From Pedobacter nanyangensis (GTDB taxonomy: Bacteria > Bacteroidota > Bacteroidia > Sphingobacteriales > Sphingobacteriaceae): DNA of 64,000 nucleotides. Of this stretch, positions 34,551 through 42,761 are shown piece by piece. The notes below the pieces were generated by a model. It saw only the letters and a list, made by a program, of their open reading frames with translations, was not told where the DNA came from and searched no databases. Where the stretch lies: contig NZ_QMHO01000006.1 in NCBI RefSeq assembly GCF_003313505.1, forward strand, positions 62,001 to 126,000. The letters run 5' to 3'. Each line of letters opens with the position of its first letter. The first letter of the stretch is position 1. Position numbers and translations under genes: made by a program.

Positions 34551-37473
34551 ACTTGCGCCATGGTTTGCGTTTTTTTTGCTGCTTGCACTAAGTGGCTTCC
34601 ACACGTTCGGACAAACGGCATACCTTCCGCATTACACCACAAAAGACGGCTTGCCGAGCAATAATTGCTACTATACCTTGCAAGATCAACAAGGCTTTAT
34701 CTGGATTGCCACTGACGCGGGCGTAAGTAGGTTTGACGGTGCTGTTTTTGAAAATTTCTCGGTAGATGACGGCTTGCCAGACAACCAAATCCTACAATTG
34801 AGGCAAGATAGCAAAGGGCGCATTTGGTTCATGGCCCTCAATGGCCAATTAAGCTATTTCCTGAACGGAAAAATCCATAATGAGAAGAATGATCCCAACC
34901 TGAAAGATTTAAGCTTTAACGGCGTAGTGGTTTCTTTTTTGGAAGACAGCAAAAAGCAATTATGGTTTGGCACCAACAATAACGTGATTGGCGTTTGGGA
35001 TGGTAAAAAAACCGTAAAAATATCCTCTAAACATACGCATTTCAAATATCAAAATGTTTACATCTACGAAGACCAAGACCATCGTATCAGAGCATTTACG
35101 AATAATGCTGCATTTATTTATAAAAATGGAGATTTTACGCCAACGTATCAGGAAGGTTATCCTCTTTCCTATAAAACCATTTATAAAAATGAAAATGGCA
35201 TCTATTTTTTAAACAAGACTGGCTTGAACCAGCTTAAAGGCGCCGCTACACACAAAATATTGGACATTGACCAAAAGCTACTGGAATCCAACTTGGGCTA
35301 TATCTATATGAACGACAGCGAATTTTGGATTTGCAATGAAACGGGCGTTAAGGGCATTAGGTATGATGGCAGAAGCGCCACCTTTTTGCCGGGCATTAAC
35401 GTTAACCAAATTATTGAAGATAGACAGGGCAATCTTTGGTTCACAGCCAAAAACGGCATTTACAAACTACCTCAACTTAAAAACCAGCTTTACACCATAA
35501 ATAGTGAAAACGGACTGAAAAATGGGATAATCAAAAGTATTGTAAAAGATAAAAACAACCGTTTATGGCTTGGAGGGGAAAATGGCATTATAAGTATATT
35601 GGACCTGAAAGCTAAAAACAGCATTCAAATTAACCTATCTGATCCAGAAAAATATAATGTCGTTAAACAACTGGTTTTTGATAAGAAAAACGCAAAAGTA
35701 TTTTTCGCTTCAGATTATGGCTTGGGTTCAATAAGTAGTAACTACCCCCTAACTAAAGATTTTAAGTTTTTGCGGGAAACCAATAACAATATGTTTGTGG
35801 TTAAAAACTTTGCCATTGATACCACCACTAAGCTTACATTGTCTATGTCATCGGGAGTGGTCATCATCAATGACAGGAACAAATTAGAATTTTCGGTACT
35901 CAAGTACAGGGAGCAGCAAGACTTCTTTAAAGACCGCTCCTATCGCGTATTTTATGACAGGGAGCAAAATTTATGGTTTTCAAACATTAGCGGCCTATCA
36001 GAATTTAACCACAACAAACTCAACAAACATTACCAAAAATATCCACTACTTACCAAAAGGATCAATGATATGCGCCAACTGGCCGACGGCAGCATAGCCA
36101 TGGCTACAGACGGCTATGGCATTATCATCTTCAAAAACGGGAAAGTCACTCAAATCATTGACTACAAAAAAGGCCTAAGCAACAATATCATCAATAAACT
36201 TTTTGCCAGAGATGGATATCTTTGGGCAATTAGCAACACGGGGATCAACAGGATATCCTTTAGGCGCGAAAAACCAATAGTTAGCACCTTTGATGACGTA
36301 AATGGCATCCTTTCCGACAACCTTAATGATTTATATATCGACAAAGACACTGCCTATTTTGCAACCAATAACGGATTGGTATATTTTGCGTACAGCCATT
36401 TGTTGCAAACCTCACAGGCCCCCAAGGTTTATATTACCTCCATTATTATCCATAAAAAAGCGCTTGACCTTACCAACAGCAATTTTAAGTTAAAACCAAA
36501 CGAGCGTAGCCTGATCATCAATTACAGCGCTATTGATTTTAACAGCAAGAACATCATGTACCGGTACCGACTAAAAAGTAGTGGAGCATGGATTGAAACC
36601 AAAAACCGCAGGTTAGAACTTTCTTCTCTGGAATCTGGCGAATATACTTTTGAAGTAAGCGCCAAAAACCAGAACAGCCATTGGAGCCAGCCCGCCAAAA
36701 TTAAGCTTGTGCTGGAAAAGAAATTTTACCAAACATGGTGGTTTATTGGAATTTTATTGGTGTTGGGCGGCTATCTGATTTACCTCATCACGGTAACCAT
36801 TACCAAAAGGCAAAAAAACAAGGAACAGGAGCAACTTTTATTAAAGAACAAGATACTGATGCTCGAGCAGCAAGCCCTGCAAGCAATGATGAACCCGCAT
36901 TTTGTATTCAATGTGATGAATTCCATCCAGCATTTCATCAATACCAAAAATACGGCATCGGCCAACAAAGTGCTTACAGGTTTTGCCCGCTTGATCAGGA
37001 AGAACTTGGAAATTTGCACACAAAGCTACATTTCACTGGAAGAGGAAATCAGCTACCTCAACCTATATCTCAACCTGGAGAAAAACCGTTTTGGAGAAAA
37101 GTTCCGCTTTGAAATACAGGTTGCACCCGAAATAGACCAGGAAGAAACACAAATTCCATCGATGCTGCTACAGCCATACATCGAGAATGCCATTTGGCAC
37201 GGCATCATGCCAAAAGAAGAAGGCGGAACGGTAACCATCAATATCAGCGGGCAAAACAATGGAAGTTTACTCATCAGAATTATAGACGATGGTGTGGGCA
37301 TTGACAATTCACTGGCGGCCAAAAAAGACGGGCACCAGAGCAAGGGAATGGATTTAACCAAGGAAAGAATAAACCTGTTGAATAAAATTGAAGCAAAATC
37401 CATACAACTGGACATTAAACAGCACGGAAAAACAGGCACTATAGTGTCCATTGTGATCCCCCTTGGCAGCTAA
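34525..37473 (+). CDS. Reg_prop sensor histidine kinase (LytS-type)
   Basis: A 982-residue sensor. After a signal/TM segment (about 10-28) comes a large periplasmic region of Reg_prop beta-propeller repeats (words like IWIATDAGVSRFDG, IWFMALNGQ, LWFTAKNGIYKL), then a Y_Y_Y domain (about 645-730), a transmembrane helix (about 737-757), a short coiled coil, and a His_kinase domain with His792 in MNPHFVFN and an HATPase_c domain (PYIENAIWHG, DDGVGID). It lacks a fused response regulator, unlike hybrid sensors for glycans, and signals to the LytTR regulator encoded just upstream. The 26-bp overlap suggests translational coupling. Confidence 0.94.
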   Translation: MHYCKAKSKLAPWFAFFLLLALSGFHTFGQTAYLPHYTTKDGLPSNNCYYTLQDQQGFIWIATDAGVSRFDGAVFENFSVDDGLPDNQILQLRQDSKGRIWFMALNGQLSYFLNGKIHNEKNDPNLKDLSFNGVVVSFLEDSKKQLWFGTNNNVIGVWDGKKTVKISSKHTHFKYQNVYIYEDQDHRIRAFTNNAAFIYKNGDFTPTYQEGYPLSYKTIYKNENGIYFLNKTGLNQLKGAATHKILDIDQKLLESNLGYIYMNDSEFWICNETGVKGIRYDGRSATFLPGINVNQIIEDRQGNLWFTAKNGIYKLPQLKNQLYTINSENGLKNGIIKSIVKDKNNRLWLGGENGIISILDLKAKNSIQINLSDPEKYNVVKQLVFDKKNAKVFFASDYGLGSISSNYPLTKDFKFLRETNNNMFVVKNFAIDTTTKLTLSMSSGVVIINDRNKLEFSVLKYREQQDFFKDRSYRVFYDREQNLWFSNISGLSEFNHNKLNKHYQKYPLLTKRINDMRQLADGSIAMATDGYGIIIFKNGKVTQIIDYKKGLSNNIINKLFARDGYLWAISNTGINRISFRREKPIVSTFDDVNGILSDNLNDLYIDKDTAYFATNNGLVYFAYSHLLQTSQAPKVYITSIIIHKKALDLTNSNFKLKPNERSLIINYSAIDFNSKNIMYRYRLKSSGAWIETKNRRLELSSLESGEYTFEVSAKNQNSHWSQPAKIKLVLEKKFYQTWWFIGILLVLGGYLIYLITVTITKRQKNKEQEQLLLKNKILMLEQQALQAMMNPHFVFNVMNSIQHFINTKNTASANKVLTGFARLIRKNLEICTQSYISLEEEISYLNLYLNLEKNRFGEKFRFEIQVAPEIDQEETQIPSMLLQPYIENAIWHGIMPKEEGGTVTINISGQNNGSLLIRIIDDGVGIDNSLAAKKDGHQSKGMDLTKERINLLNKIEAKSIQLDIKQHGKTGTIVSIVIPLGS

Positions 37474-37899
37474 AATACCGTTTACTCAAATATTACTACC
37501 ACTCACTAAATAAGCGTACATCTTCCGCATTTTTGTATTAAACTTGTTATAAGAAATTAAGCAAACATTAATTGTTTGTTCTGAGAGCGTTCTTATAGGA
37601 TTGACAAAGATATTTTTTAACCTAACCTAAAAGTATATCTCAATTCAGGTTTCATTTGTGTGTTAAAAGCGTCCCGATTTTTCAATTAGGACGCTTTTTT
37701 ATTTTACACCAAAATGGATTATCCGCGCTTCAAAAAAAACCTCCAAAAAATTCAAAAAAAAATTTTTCAAAAATGGTTTTTATTCTATTTTTGGGCCTGC
37801 GAAAAACTAAACAAACAACGCTGTTTTCTATTTTAAAAAAGATTTTTGTAACTTTAATTAGCGCATTTAACTTTCGAACTATTAACAATTTTTTGTGTA
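37474..37899. other. Spacer with terminator, possible 3' UTR or small RNA
   Basis: A frame at 37656-37973 overlaps the terminator and is rejected. About 190 nt separate the kinase stop and the terminator at 37665-37703. The region contains a small inverted repeat CAAACATTAATTGTTTG (37562-37578). Either it is a long 3' UTR or it encodes a small RNA. Confidence 0.5.
37665..37703 (+). terminator. Rho-independent terminator
   Basis: Stem AAAAGCGTCC (37665-37674) / GGACGCTTTT (37689-37698), followed by TTATTTT on the plus strand. Confidence 0.8.
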
Positions 37900-38094
37900 A
37901 TGAAAACGCCAAAAAAACCTATTCAAGACAAGCCTACAGGCAAGCCAAATTCCAAGAAAGAAGAGATGGATGAGGAACTAGATGACATCCAAGATGAGAA
38001 GAATCTAGAAGAGGATGAAGATGACTTTGACATGCCTCTGGACGACTTCGACAATTTCGATAGTTATGACGACGATGATGACGACGACTATTAA
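37900..38094 (+). CDS. Small highly acidic protein
   Basis: A 64-residue protein with a basic N-terminal third (KTPKKP...KPNSKKEE) and a C-terminal half made almost entirely of Asp and Glu, ending in a run of seven Asp and a Tyr. It is too short for a folded domain and probably disordered. It is flanked by a promoter-like TAACTTTC (37868-37875) and its own terminator, which supports a real single-gene unit. Role unknown; charge-patterned proteins of this kind may bind basic partners such as ribosomal proteins or act as a metal buffer. Confidence 0.7.
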   Translation: MKTPKKPIQDKPTGKPNSKKEEMDEELDDIQDEKNLEEDEDDFDMPLDDFDNFDSYDDDDDDDY

Positions 38095-38119
38095 GCTAAC
38101 AGTTCTATAAACATTATCA

Positions 38120-38148
38120 CAAAAAGCATCCTAAACAGATGCTTTTTG
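38120..38148 (+). terminator. Terminator of the acidic-protein gene
   Basis: Stem CAAAAAGCATC / GATGCTTTTTG with a 7-nt loop and following T residues, 26 bp after the stop codon. Confidence 0.85.
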
Positions 38149-38164
38149 TTATTTTAGCCCCTGC

Positions 38165-39286
38165 ATGAAAGTGATAGTAGTTAACAACCATCCAACACAA
38201 AACCAGTTTCTCGATGTGGTAAACCATCTTTACCGCAATGATAAAGCCTACATTAGGCCCTTGGATCAAGACGTGGTGAAAATATTTGACCCTAATCAAA
38301 ACCCTTTCTTTAAGCATGGGCAATGCACCAGATGGATACTGCAAGACAACAAGGGCAAAACCATTGGAAGAATAGCGGCTTTTATCAATGAGAAGAAGGC
38401 CTACGGCTATGAAGTTCCTACTGGAGGCATTGGTTTTTTTGAATGTATAGATGATCAGAATGCGGCCAACCTACTTTTTGATACCGCCAAACAGTGGCTA
38501 GCCGAAAGAGGCATGAAAGCCATGGAGGGGCCTATCAATTTTGGCGAGAACGATACCTTTTGGGGCTTGCTCATTGAAGGTTTTACTCCAGCTTCGTATG
38601 GCATGAACTATCATTTGCCCTATTACCTTAAACTATTTAGGCATTATGGCTTTGAAACTGCTTACGAACAGCTTACCAATATTGTAGATGTAAAGCAGCC
38701 TTTCCCGGAACGTTTTACAAAAATTGCCAATTGGGTAGCCAGCAAACCGGCCTATTCTTTTGAACATTTTGATAAAAAGAATGCCGACAAATACATCAAC
38801 GATTTGATGGAAATTTACAACGACGGCTGGAAAGATTTCGAAAATTTTGTGCCCATTAAAAAAGAGATCCTTCAGGAAAGCTTTAAACAAATGGAAGTAA
38901 TTATGGACGAAAAATTGATCTGGTTTGCCTACGCCAATGGAGAACCAGCATCCTTTGTGGTAATTATTCCCGATGCCAACCAGATGATTAAAGGTTTTAA
39001 CGGCAAATTGGGCCTATGGCAAAAATTGCGGTTCGCCTACAGGCGTTGGGCGGGCGTTAACAGAATGCGTGCCATAGTAATGGGCACCAAACAAGCTTAC
39101 CAAAAACACGGATTAGAATCTTCGTTATTTATCAAATTGAAGGAGTATGTACTTCCAAACAAGAAAAATTACGAGGAACTGGAGCTTTCGTGGGTTGGAG
39201 ATTTTAATGAGAAGATGCTGGCGATACACCAGGCTACTGGGGCCAGATTTGGCAAAAAACATTTGACTTTAAGAAAGAAATTTTAA
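38165..39286 (+). CDS. GNAT-like N-acetyltransferase family protein
   Basis: A 373-residue cytoplasmic protein resembling the large Bacteroidota GNAT-type family. Two acyltransferase-like halves are suggested: an N-terminal one with GKTIGRIAAFIN and GGIGFFECIDD, and a C-terminal part with IWFAYANGEPASFVV and a final GARFGKKHLTLRK. No classic Q/RxxGxG/A acetyl-CoA loop is obvious, so the activity is inferred from overall resemblance. It begins 17 bp after the preceding terminator and stands alone. Confidence 0.7.
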   Translation: MKVIVVNNHPTQNQFLDVVNHLYRNDKAYIRPLDQDVVKIFDPNQNPFFKHGQCTRWILQDNKGKTIGRIAAFINEKKAYGYEVPTGGIGFFECIDDQNAANLLFDTAKQWLAERGMKAMEGPINFGENDTFWGLLIEGFTPASYGMNYHLPYYLKLFRHYGFETAYEQLTNIVDVKQPFPERFTKIANWVASKPAYSFEHFDKKNADKYINDLMEIYNDGWKDFENFVPIKKEILQESFKQMEVIMDEKLIWFAYANGEPASFVVIIPDANQMIKGFNGKLGLWQKLRFAYRRWAGVNRMRAIVMGTKQAYQKHGLESSLFIKLKEYVLPNKKNYEELELSWVGDFNEKMLAIHQATGARFGKKHLTLRKKF

Positions 39287-39290
39287 GTCT

Positions 39291-39320
39291 CTTTGGCAGA
39301 AAATTCTTTTTCTGCCAAAG
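39291..39320. terminator. Bidirectional terminator GNAT/XRE
   Basis: CTTTGGCAGAAA (39291-39302) pairs with TTTCTGCCAAAG (39309-39320), perfect 12-bp stem between convergent genes. Confidence 0.8.
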
Positions 39321-39331
39321 GATGAATAGTA

Positions 39332-39679
39332 TCAAAGGCCTAATTTGTCGTAAAGGTCTATCACTTTCTTCTGCAATTTAAACACCTCCGCTTCTTTTTC
39401 TGCAAGTAGTTTTTTCAATTCCGTTACCTCTTCTATTACCTCTTGCGGCGCTGTATTGGCCAAATCTTTTGAAAGGAGCGAAACCACGGACACGCCAAAA
39501 TACTTTGCCACTTGAAGTAAACGAGACAAATTAATATCCGTTTGTCCATTTTCTATTTTTGAAAGTGCCGCTACGGATATACTTAAGGCCTTAGCTACTT
39601 CGGTTTGTCCTTTTCCCTTTTGCAAGCGCAAAGCCCTGATGTTGTTTCCTACCTCTGTAATCAAGTGCTGGCTGGCCAA
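39332..39679 (-). CDS. XRE-family transcriptional regulator
   Basis: A 115-residue DNA-binding protein. An HTH_3 domain occupies about 8-65 (IRALRLQKGKGQTEVAKALSIS; SKIENGQTDINLSRL), followed by a coiled-coil tail (about 78-115, repeated Leu/Glu/Lys heptads) that should mediate dimerisation. It starts 6 bp after mpl, so it is the last gene of the alt-glmU-tpiA-prmA-mpl transcript. No toxin partner is visible. Targets are unknown; autoregulation of the operon is possible. Confidence 0.9.
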   Translation of the reverse strand: MASQHLITEVGNNIRALRLQKGKGQTEVAKALSISVAALSKIENGQTDINLSRLLQVAKYFGVSVVSLLSKDLANTAPQEVIEEVTELKKLLAEKEAEVFKLQKKVIDLYDKLGL

Positions 39680-39685
39680 AATAAT

Positions 39686-41041
39686 CTAATTGGTTTTAAG
39701 TTCTTTAGCCAATTTCGGCAAGTCAAGTCCTGCGTAAGTCCCAGAACTCATCAGCAACAAATTGGTTTGATGATAATTAAGGCTTTTCAAATAGGTTTCC
39801 AATTTAGCAGGATCGTTAAAAAACAACAATCTATCGTCTTCAAAGGCTTCCTTGATATCTGCTTCAGTTAATGGCTGCATTTTTTTCTGTTCGAAAGTCT
39901 TTGCATCAATATATACTATAGCCACATCGGCATCCTTCATTGCTCCACTGTACTCCTTCAGGAACTGTTTATTTAAACTGCTAAAAGTATGAAGTTCCAT
40001 CATTGCCACTAATTTCCTATCAGCAAATTGTGCTTTAACGGCATGAATAGTTGCTTTCAATTTAGATGGCGAATGTGCAAAATCCTTATAAATATTGGTT
40101 TGATTTACAGTACCTACCAACTCTAAGCGTTTGGCTGCTCCCGCAAAAGAAGCAATGGCCTCGTTAAATCCGTCGTCAGCAATGCCCAGTTTTGCACAAA
40201 CTTGCTTGGCGGCATTCAGGTTCATCAAATTATGGTCGCCAAATATATTTAGAGGTGTTTGCTGAGGCAGCAAATAAGTAATGCCGTTTCGCACTTCGTG
40301 CGCAGGAACGCCGTACGGGATCTTCTCTACATTGGCTGTAGATTTCAAAACCATTTGGTTCAATTCCTGATCCAATTCGCAATAAATCAGTGTTCCGTTT
40401 GGGGCAATGGTTTCAATAAATTTGGCAAACTGCTCAACGTAGTTGGCAAAAGTTGGAAATACGTTGATATGGTCCCATGCGATACCGCTAATTACGGCGA
40501 TATTGGCATGGTATAAATGGAACTTAGGTCTTCTATCAATGGGAGACGCCAAATACTCATCTCCTTCAATTACCATAATAGGTGCCGAATCCGTAATTTT
40601 TACCATGGTATCAAATCCTGCCAGCTGTGCACCAACCAAATAATCAAAATCCTTTTGGTGATAGTTGAGCACGTGCAAAATCATCGACGTAATGGTTGTT
40701 TTTCCATGGCTACCGCCGATCACTACCCGGGTTTTCTCTTTCGATTGCTCGTAGATATATGCGGGATAAGAATAGATTTTCAATCCCAGCGCCTGAGCTT
40801 TCAACAATTCGGGGTTATCTGCACGAGCGTGCATACCTAAAATAACCACCTCAATATCAGCGGCAATACGGCTTTCGTCCCAACCCATTTGGGCAGGCAA
40901 TAAACCATATTTATCCAAGCGGCTTTTAGAGGGCTCGTAAATCACATCATCTGACCCGCTAACCTCGAAACCTTTTTTATGCAACGCTATCGCCAAATTG
41001 TGCATTGCCGCACCGCCAATGGCTATTAAATGTATCTTCAT
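39686..41041 (-). CDS. mpl: UDP-N-acetylmuramate:tripeptide ligase (Mpl)
   Basis: A 451-residue Mur ligase family enzyme that reattaches recycled L-Ala-gamma-D-Glu-meso-DAP to UDP-MurNAc. The N-terminal Rossmann motif IHLIAIGGAAMHNLA (3-17) and the ATP loop GGSHGKTTITSM near 107-118 are visible. The absence of a cytosolic MurC-type start and the tolerance of the tripeptide distinguish Mpl, though separation from MurC rests on overall similarity. Start at 41041 (MKIHLIAIGG) fits the family. Neighbour of the UDP-GlcNAc-forming alt-GlmU gene, in a peptidoglycan-related operon. Confidence 0.9.
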   Translation of the reverse strand: MKIHLIAIGGAAMHNLAIALHKKGFEVSGSDDVIYEPSKSRLDKYGLLPAQMGWDESRIAADIEVVILGMHARADNPELLKAQALGLKIYSYPAYIYEQSKEKTRVVIGGSHGKTTITSMILHVLNYHQKDFDYLVGAQLAGFDTMVKITDSAPIMVIEGDEYLASPIDRRPKFHLYHANIAVISGIAWDHINVFPTFANYVEQFAKFIETIAPNGTLIYCELDQELNQMVLKSTANVEKIPYGVPAHEVRNGITYLLPQQTPLNIFGDHNLMNLNAAKQVCAKLGIADDGFNEAIASFAGAAKRLELVGTVNQTNIYKDFAHSPSKLKATIHAVKAQFADRKLVAMMELHTFSSLNKQFLKEYSGAMKDADVAIVYIDAKTFEQKKMQPLTEADIKEAFEDDRLLFFNDPAKLETYLKSLNYHQTNLLLMSSGTYAGLDLPKLAKELKTN

Positions 41042-41057
41042 CATTAGTAAATTATTC

Positions 41058-41077
41058 AATTAGCTAATCAGCTAATT
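41058..41077. repeat. Inverted repeat between prmA and mpl
   Basis: AATTAGCT-AATC-AGCTAATT, perfect 8-bp arms, overlapping the prmA stop. The same word AATTAGCTAATT is found between iscS and iscU (49214-49225). Confidence 0.6.
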
Positions 41078-41905
41078 CTTTACAAATTTGGCGGCTACCC
41101 AATCACCCATTTTTTTGTGGTTTTGGTAAACTAAGCCATATTGTTGGGCATGTGATTTAATGATATCCAAATCTGGGGTTTCATAAAAACCGCTGAATAA
41201 AATCAATCCGCCATGTTTAAGTACAGTGGCGTAACTTTCTATCTGATCTAAAAGGATGTTCCGGTTAATGTTCGCTAAAATGATATCGAAAGTTGTTTGA
41301 GGAATAACTTCCTTACTTCCGCGTAGAGATACCAAGTTGCCAATAGCATTGAGCTTTGCATTTTCAATGGCACTTAAATAGCAAACCTCATCATAATCTA
41401 TCGCTACAATATCTTTTGCGCCTCTTTTTGCCGCTAAAATGCCCAAAATAGCGGTACCAGCCCCCATGTCCAATACCGAAGCACCAGTAACATCGGTTTC
41501 AAGTACGTATTGCATCATCATGGTGGTGGTTTGGTGATGTCCTGTACCAAAAGCCATTTTGGGGTCAATCACTATTTCATAGCGATATTGCGGCTGGGCT
41601 TCATGAAAAGTTGCCCTTACGTAGCAGTTATCACTGATGATCAAAGGGCTAAAATTCTTTTCCCACTCTTCGTTCCAATTCTGAGGTGCAATTTCCCGAA
41701 CTTCATAATTCACTGCAAAATCCAGTTCATCAACCACTTCTTTCAGCTTACTTTCGTCAAATTGCTCAGCAATAATGAAGGCATCGAAACCTTCCGTAGA
41801 ATCTACAAAGGAATCGAAGCCTATTTCGGCCAGTTGGCCAACTAAAAGATCCTGCTGGTACTCTTCGATTTGTTCGAAGCTAAAATTTACCTGTATATAA
41901 TCCAT
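41072..41905 (-). CDS. prmA: Ribosomal protein L11 methyltransferase
   Basis: A 277-residue SAM-dependent methyltransferase that modifies ribosomal protein L11. The SAM-binding motif VLDMGAGTAILGILAAKRGA lies near residues 145-164, with MAFGTGHHQTT just before it (a PrmA signature) and ILANINRNILL as the NPPY-like region. The N-terminal ~60 residues form the L11-recognition domain. Its ATG shares one base with the tpiA stop (TAATG), so translation is coupled. Confidence 0.94.
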   Translation of the reverse strand: MDYIQVNFSFEQIEEYQQDLLVGQLAEIGFDSFVDSTEGFDAFIIAEQFDESKLKEVVDELDFAVNYEVREIAPQNWNEEWEKNFSPLIISDNCYVRATFHEAQPQYRYEIVIDPKMAFGTGHHQTTTMMMQYVLETDVTGASVLDMGAGTAILGILAAKRGAKDIVAIDYDEVCYLSAIENAKLNAIGNLVSLRGSKEVIPQTTFDIILANINRNILLDQIESYATVLKHGGLILFSGFYETPDLDIIKSHAQQYGLVYQNHKKMGDWVAAKFVKN

Positions 41906-42666
41906 TAAGAATTTAATGCTTTAACAATATCTGTAAAATCGCGTGATTTTAGTGAGGCACCGCCAATTAAGCCCCCGTCAATATCAGGCTGTGCAAAAAG
42001 CTCGGGAGCATTTTTGGCATTACAGCTTCCCCCATATAAAATTGTGGTGTCATCGGCAACGTTCATTCCATATTTTGCTTCAACTTTAGAGCGGATAAAA
42101 GCATGAATATCCTGAGCTTGTTCTGGTGTAGCCGTTAAACCTGTTCCAATGGCCCAAACTGGCTCGTAAGCCAATACCACCTTACCAAAATCCTCGGCGC
42201 TTAAACCAAAAACACCTTCTTCAAGTTGGCTTTCGATCACGTTGAAGTAACTTCCATTGTTTCTTTCGTCCAAAGTTTCGCCAATACAAAAAATAGGCAC
42301 CAGGTTATTTTTAAGTGCCACATTGGTTTTCTCGGCCAATAATTGATTGGTTTCAGCAAAATATTGCCTACGCTCAGAGTGGCCGATAATTACATATTCT
42401 GCTCCGGTAGATTTAATCATTTTTGCAGAAATTTCTCCAGTGTAAGCGCCATTTTCATTTTGATGGCAGTTTTGCGCACCAATTTTAACCACTCCCGACG
42501 ATAGTTGTGCTAGGCTATTCAAGTGAATAAACGGAGAACAGATTACCGCAATTTGGTTACCCTTTTTCTCATCTCTTACCATGTTTACAATTTCAGAGAA
42601 CAATGAAACGCCTTCATTGTAATCGTTATTCATTTTCCAGTTTCCAGCAACTATTTTTTTTCTCAT
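41905..42666 (-). CDS. tpiA: Triosephosphate isomerase
   Basis: A 253-residue TIM barrel interconverting glyceraldehyde 3-phosphate and dihydroxyacetone phosphate. Active-site residues are Asn9/Lys11 (GNWKMN), His in VIGHSERRQYF near 97, and Glu in AYEPVWAIGTG near 168; the phosphate loop is GGSCNAKNA. Second gene of the alt-glmU transcript and coupled to prmA by a one-base overlap. Confidence 0.97.
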   Translation of the reverse strand: MRKKIVAGNWKMNNDYNEGVSLFSEIVNMVRDEKKGNQIAVICSPFIHLNSLAQLSSGVVKIGAQNCHQNENGAYTGEISAKMIKSTGAEYVIIGHSERRQYFAETNQLLAEKTNVALKNNLVPIFCIGETLDERNNGSYFNVIESQLEEGVFGLSAEDFGKVVLAYEPVWAIGTGLTATPEQAQDIHAFIRSKVEAKYGMNVADDTTILYGGSCNAKNAPELFAQPDIDGGLIGGASLKSRDFTDIVKALNS

Positions 42667-42735
42667 ATCTATATTGGGTTTTAAGTTGTACGTTTTAAGC
42701 TATGCGTGTACCGCAAGTCTTAAACCGTGGTTTGT

Positions 42736-42751
42736 TCCCGTAATTACGGGA
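42736..42751. promoter_or_regulatory. 16-bp perfect palindrome upstream of tpiA
   Basis: TCCCGTAATTACGGGA lies in the spacer between the end of alt-glmU and the tpiA start. It could be a hairpin too tight to form a loop and is better read as a possible operator. Confidence 0.35.
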
Positions 42752-42761
42752 TAAAATCGTA

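Noticed and set aside
37656..37973. 105-residue frame upstream of the acidic protein
   Set aside because: Runs through a strong terminator hairpin and overlaps the real small gene in another frame.
39332..39679. XRE protein as an antitoxin
   Set aside because: No adjacent small toxin gene; it is the last gene of a metabolic operon.
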